This document shows positions 61,028 through 64,000 of a stretch of 64,000 nucleotides of DNA, piece by piece. The stretch's first letter is position 1. Every line of letters starts with the position of its first letter. The position numbers were made by a program, and so were the translations under genes. Origin of the DNA: Paenibacillus thermotolerans (GTDB lineage Bacteria > Bacillota > Bacilli > Paenibacillales > YIM-B00363); contig NZ_JAQZSG010000007.1 in assembly GCF_028745515.1 (NCBI RefSeq), forward strand, positions 62,001 to 126,000, in the 5' to 3' direction. Below the pieces are notes generated by a model that did not search any database, was not told the DNA's origin, and saw only the letters and a program-made list of their open reading frames with translations.

Positions 61028-62153
61028 CGCTTCTTCGGCTTACCGAGCTTCTAATGATGAAGTTTGTGGGGAGCTTGACCATGCCCCGTTCTTGCCCGGC
61101 GGATTCAATATTCGCGATCAATAATTCCGCCGATTGTTGTCCGAGCCGGTACTCCTGCTGTTCTACGCAAGTGAGCGGAACTTCCGCATGCTCGGAGCCT
61201 TCGTAATCGTCAAAGCAAATAACGGACAGATCGCGGGGGACGGCCTTCCCCATGCTCTTCAACACATGAATGACGTGAAAGGCGATGGAATAATGCGTCA
61301 CGAAACAAGCCGTAACCTCGGGATGATCCTTGAAAAATGCTTGCAAATCTTCTAAATAGCCGGAACTGAGCTTTCCTTGATTGGCTTGAAGATACAGCTG
61401 ATAACCGGAATTCAAAGGAATATTCCCTTCGGACAATGCTTGCTGGTATCCGAACAGGCGGTCTTCAATGCTTGTCGTAATTTTGTTCGAGGAAATGAAA
61501 GCGATCTTGCTATGTCCGTGTTCGAGCAAATAGGAGGTTGCGGTTTTCGCGCCTTGGATATTATCGGAGCATACGCAATTCGTCTCGATTCCCCGCAAAT
61601 ACCGGTCGATGACGACAAGCGGAAACCGGTTAAGGCTGAGCTTCAGAATGTCTTCATTGTAGGTTTCATCCGAAACCGGGTACACGATAATCCCATTCAC
61701 TCCAAGCCGAACCATCTCATGAAGCTGCTTCTTCTCGATTTCCTTGGAATCGTGCGTTCGGGCTACGAGCAGCCGGTAGCCTTGAGCGGACAGCACTTCT
61801 TCGATGCCGCTTACGACATTGGCGGTAAACCGGTTATCCAGCCTTGGGATCAGCAGGGCAACGAATCGAGAACCTTCCAAGCTGTTCTGTTTTATTTGAG
61901 TTGCCATGGCCGCTTCCGAGTGAATGAAGGACCCTTTGCCTCGCATGCGGTAAATGATGTTTTCTTCGGCTAATTCCTTCAATGCGCCGCGCACCGTAAC
62001 TCGGCTGACTTGGAATTGTTCGGCCAATTCGTGCTCGGACGGAATTTGCTGATCGGGCTTCCAGACGTTGTCGTGTATTTGTTTTAAAATATATGCCCTT
62101 ATTTGTTTATAAAGCGGTGTGCCTGAAGAAGGCGGCGAGAGAAAATGGTCCAT
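61005..62153 (-). CDS. GntR family regulator with LacI-like sensor (AraR-like), copy B
   Basis: A 382-residue paralogue of the regulator at 57657. GntR winged helix at about residues 12-80 (TPLYKQIRAYILKQI, PSEHELAEQFQVSRVTVRGAL) and a sugar-sensor domain with VVIDRYLRGIETNCVCSDN. The near-identity of these stretches shows common descent with copy A. It is divergent from the HAD gene at 62416, and related TTGTATTAAA-type elements flank both starts. Its C-terminal tail (SEQGPSSH) is encoded by the terminator hairpin. Confidence 0.9.
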   Translation of the reverse strand: MDHFLSPPSSGTPLYKQIRAYILKQIHDNVWKPDQQIPSEHELAEQFQVSRVTVRGALKELAEENIIYRMRGKGSFIHSEAAMATQIKQNSLEGSRFVALLIPRLDNRFTANVVSGIEEVLSAQGYRLLVARTHDSKEIEKKQLHEMVRLGVNGIIVYPVSDETYNEDILKLSLNRFPLVVIDRYLRGIETNCVCSDNIQGAKTATSYLLEHGHSKIAFISSNKITTSIEDRLFGYQQALSEGNIPLNSGYQLYLQANQGKLSSGYLEDLQAFFKDHPEVTACFVTHYSIAFHVIHVLKSMGKAVPRDLSVICFDDYEGSEHAEVPLTCVEQQEYRLGQQSAELLIANIESAGQERGMVKLPTNFIIRSSVSRRSEQGPSSH

Positions 62154-62415
62154 CCGAGTTCACCTTTCAGAATCGCTGTTATTGACGATCTTCATTCAAT
62201 AATATAATACATTTAATACAATTGAAGTCAAATATAAAATTTCGGTTAAAAACCTTGTTTGCTTAACAATATCTTAATTTGACCGCACCTCTAACTTGTC
62301 TTAAAGTCAAAGTATAGAGTTTAGTTTGATATATTGTTTGGTACTTTTAATACAACTAGAGAAAGGCGGGGACGGCGGTAAATCATCTTTGTCGATGAAA
62401 ACATAGGAGGTTCCC
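62154..62415. promoter_or_regulatory. divergent GntR-B / HAD-B regulatory region
   Basis: On the minus strand TTGTATTAAATGTATTATAT lies at about 62202-62223 and GTTGTATTAAAAGTAC at 62341-62356. They share TTGTATTAAA, one near each divergent start. TTGACC at 62279 may be a -35. The region is very AT-rich. Bases 62364-62415 hold the leader and ribosome site (TAGGAGG) of the HAD gene. Confidence 0.55.
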
Positions 62416-63153
62416 ATGCGCTATAAGTTAGTTGCTCTAGATTTGGACGGAACATTGCTCGGCAATGACAAGCAAATTTCCGATGCGAATGCCGAAGCCG
62501 TCAATGACGCGATCAAAGCAGGCGCAGCGGTCATTCTCGCTACCGGCCGGCCGATCCGCGAAATAAGGCCGTATGCCGAGAAGCTGCGTTTGAACGGACC
62601 GATCGTCGCGAATAACGGAAGCGAAGTATGGAGGACGCCGGATGTCCTCTACGCAAGACGTGAGATTCCTGCCGAGCATGTTGGCCGGATATTCGCATTC
62701 CTTGAGAAGTACGATGAAGATGTCGCGTTCTGGGCGCATACGGCGGAAGGGCTTATTGAGAAGGAAAACAAACCGCAACAAACCGGAGGGCATACTTGGC
62801 TGCAGTTTGCCTTGCGTTCCGAAAAACCGGAGCTGCTGGAGGAAATCAGACGGGAGCTGCATGCTTGGAACGTATTTGAGCTTAGCAGTTCGCACGTTAC
62901 GAACGTAGAGTGCAACCCGATGGGAGTGAGCAAGGCGACCGGGCTTGCGGAAATATGCAAGCTGCTGCATATAGACAGGTCCGAAACCGTGTGCATCGGC
63001 GACGGACTGAACGATATCCCGATGCTTCGATTCGCCGATCTTGGAGTCGCGATGGGCAATGCACAAGAGCCGGTGAAACGGGCGGCCAAGCTGATCGCCC
63101 CCAGCAATGTCGAAGACGGGGTAGCCGATGTCATACGGAGAGTGGTTCTATGA
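62416..63153 (+). CDS. HAD-superfamily Cof-type phosphatase, copy B
   Basis: A 245-residue Cof-type HAD phosphatase related to copy A: motif I ALDLDGTLL (Asp8), ATGRP, and motif IV IGDGLNDIPM. Both copies share the local stretch SSHVTNVECNPMG / NSHITNIECNPLG in the cap-to-core region. Likely a sugar-phosphate phosphatase under GntR-B. ATGA overlap with the permease gene suggests that transport and dephosphorylation are linked in one operon. Confidence 0.9.
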   Translation: MRYKLVALDLDGTLLGNDKQISDANAEAVNDAIKAGAAVILATGRPIREIRPYAEKLRLNGPIVANNGSEVWRTPDVLYARREIPAEHVGRIFAFLEKYDEDVAFWAHTAEGLIEKENKPQQTGGHTWLQFALRSEKPELLEEIRRELHAWNVFELSSSHVTNVECNPMGVSKATGLAEICKLLHIDRSETVCIGDGLNDIPMLRFADLGVAMGNAQEPVKRAAKLIAPSNVEDGVADVIRRVVL

Positions 63154-64000
63154 GCGGAAACACAGGCTTGTGGAAGCAGATTTGGAGAAACAGGCTGCTA
63201 TATGCTTTGTTTTTGCCGGCGATCGCGTACTTCATCTTATTTGCTTATGTTCCGTTCTATGGCTTGCAAATCGCATTTAAAGATTTTCAAGTGTTTAAAG
63301 GGATTTGGGAAAGTCCGTGGGTCGGGTTCGAGCACTTCGGCTACATTTTTTCGTCGGAGAAGTTTTTGCAGGTGATCGAAAATACGGTCGTCATCCATTT
63401 GTACCGGTTAATCGCCGGATTTCCGGTTCCGATTTTGTTCGCGCTTTTGCTCAACGAATTGAGATTGATGTGGTTCAAGCGATCGGTTCAGACCATCACC
63501 TATTTCCCGCATTTTTTATCTTGGGTGGTGTTCTCCGGCATCATTCTTAATTTTATCGGGCCGGCCGGAATCATTAATAGTGTTCTTGCAAGCTTCGGCA
63601 TGGAACGCGTCAACTTTTTGACCGATCCGGATTCCTTTCGTTCCATACTTGTCGTAACCGGTATTCTGAAAGAGTTCGGCTGGGGCGCGATCATTTATTT
63701 GGCGGCTTTGGCGGGAATCGATCCCCATCTATACGAAGCGGCGAAAGTGGACGGAGCCTCTAAGCTTCGCCAGATTTGGCATGTTACGCTGCCGGGCTTA
63801 AGACCGACGATCCTCTTATTGCTTGTTCTGGATATCGGCCATTTGCTGGATGCCGGCTTCGATCAAATTTTTATGCTGTATAATCCTGCCGTCCTGGATG
63901 TAGCCGACATCATCGATACGTACGTGTACAGAATCGGATTGCTTGACGCGAACTACGAAGTGGCGACGGCCGTAGGTTTGTTCAAAGGAGCGATCGGCAT
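63150..64000 (+). CDS. sugar ABC transporter permease, LplB type, cut by window end
   Basis: At least 283 residues are present and the frame is open at the window end. N-terminus LWKQIWRNRLLYALFLPAIA and AYVPFYGLQIAFKDF mark the LplB type, with the EAA loop YEAAKVDGASKLRQIWHVTLPG near residue 200. It starts in an ATGA overlap with the HAD gene. A YtcP-type partner and a binding lipoprotein are expected just beyond the window. Confidence 0.92.
   Translation, partial: MSGNTGLWKQIWRNRLLYALFLPAIAYFILFAYVPFYGLQIAFKDFQVFKGIWESPWVGFEHFGYIFSSEKFLQVIENTVVIHLYRLIAGFPVPILFALLLNELRLMWFKRSVQTITYFPHFLSWVVFSGIILNFIGPAGIINSVLASFGMERVNFLTDPDSFRSILVVTGILKEFGWGAIIYLAALAGIDPHLYEAAKVDGASKLRQIWHVTLPGLRPTILLLLVLDIGHLLDAGFDQIFMLYNPAVLDVADIIDTYVYRIGLLDANYEVATAVGLFKGAIG

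Overview
The window looks like chromosome from a Paenibacillaceae-type Firmicute (Paenibacillus or Cohnella-like). I infer this from the moderate GC content, strong AGGAGG-type ribosome sites with frequent TTG and GTG starts, many LplB/YtcP-type sugar importers without their own ATPase, LacI, AraC and AraR-like GntR regulators, an HprK-like protein, a KinB-like sensor kinase, and a DUF5696/YIP1 transporter cluster. No rRNA, tRNA, CRISPR array, insertion sequence or phage gene was seen.

Layout: 1-3.8 kb holds small single genes (a gene tail, a double GGCT protein, GrpB, GNAT, small unknowns, a P-loop kinase whose frame runs through its own terminator into a repeat). 4.0-5.6 kb is a coiled-coil membrane protein plus a phosphodiester glycosidase-type protein. 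5.7-13.6 kb is a LacI-controlled sugar locus (LacI regulator, sugar-phosphate isomerase-like protein, two permeases, binding lipoprotein, large glycosidase) with AAACGTTT operators at several promoters. 13.6-26 kb is mixed housekeeping: lipoprotein, spermidine synthase-like, MBL and alpha/beta hydrolases, Dabb protein, twin HI0933 flavoproteins, divergent HprK, DinB, SGNH hydrolase, alpha-L-fucosidase and an orphan 5TM-PAS histidine kinase.

26.2-31.2 kb is an ABC-2 exporter (ATPase plus two permeases) followed by a NarL-type kinase/regulator pair, the gene set seen in linearmycin-resistance-like systems. 31.7-37.7 kb is a LysR regulator divergent from a pentose phosphate operon (zwf-tkt-gnd). 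37.8-56.1 kb is the most distinctive part: an AraC regulator divergent from a run of twelve tightly packed genes. It starts with two MDR dehydrogenases, an SGNH esterase and a Tat-exported beta-helix protein. It continues with two complete sets of sugar importer permeases and binding proteins flanking an NHL/YIP1 membrane protein and a DUF5696 membrane protein. The first binding protein is a membrane-anchored 1007-residue fusion with two beta-sandwich modules.

56.1-64 kb holds two parallel modules, each with an AraR-like GntR regulator and a Cof-type HAD phosphatase. They come with metallophosphoesterases, an LplB-type permease cut by the window end, and related AT-rich operator sequences. 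A 184-185 base nested-palindrome repeat occurs three times in the same orientation (3.7, 17.5 and 58.9 kb). Together the genes describe a soil or plant-associated saprophyte with layered control of glycan uptake and breakdown; sugar substrates cannot be fixed from sequence alone.
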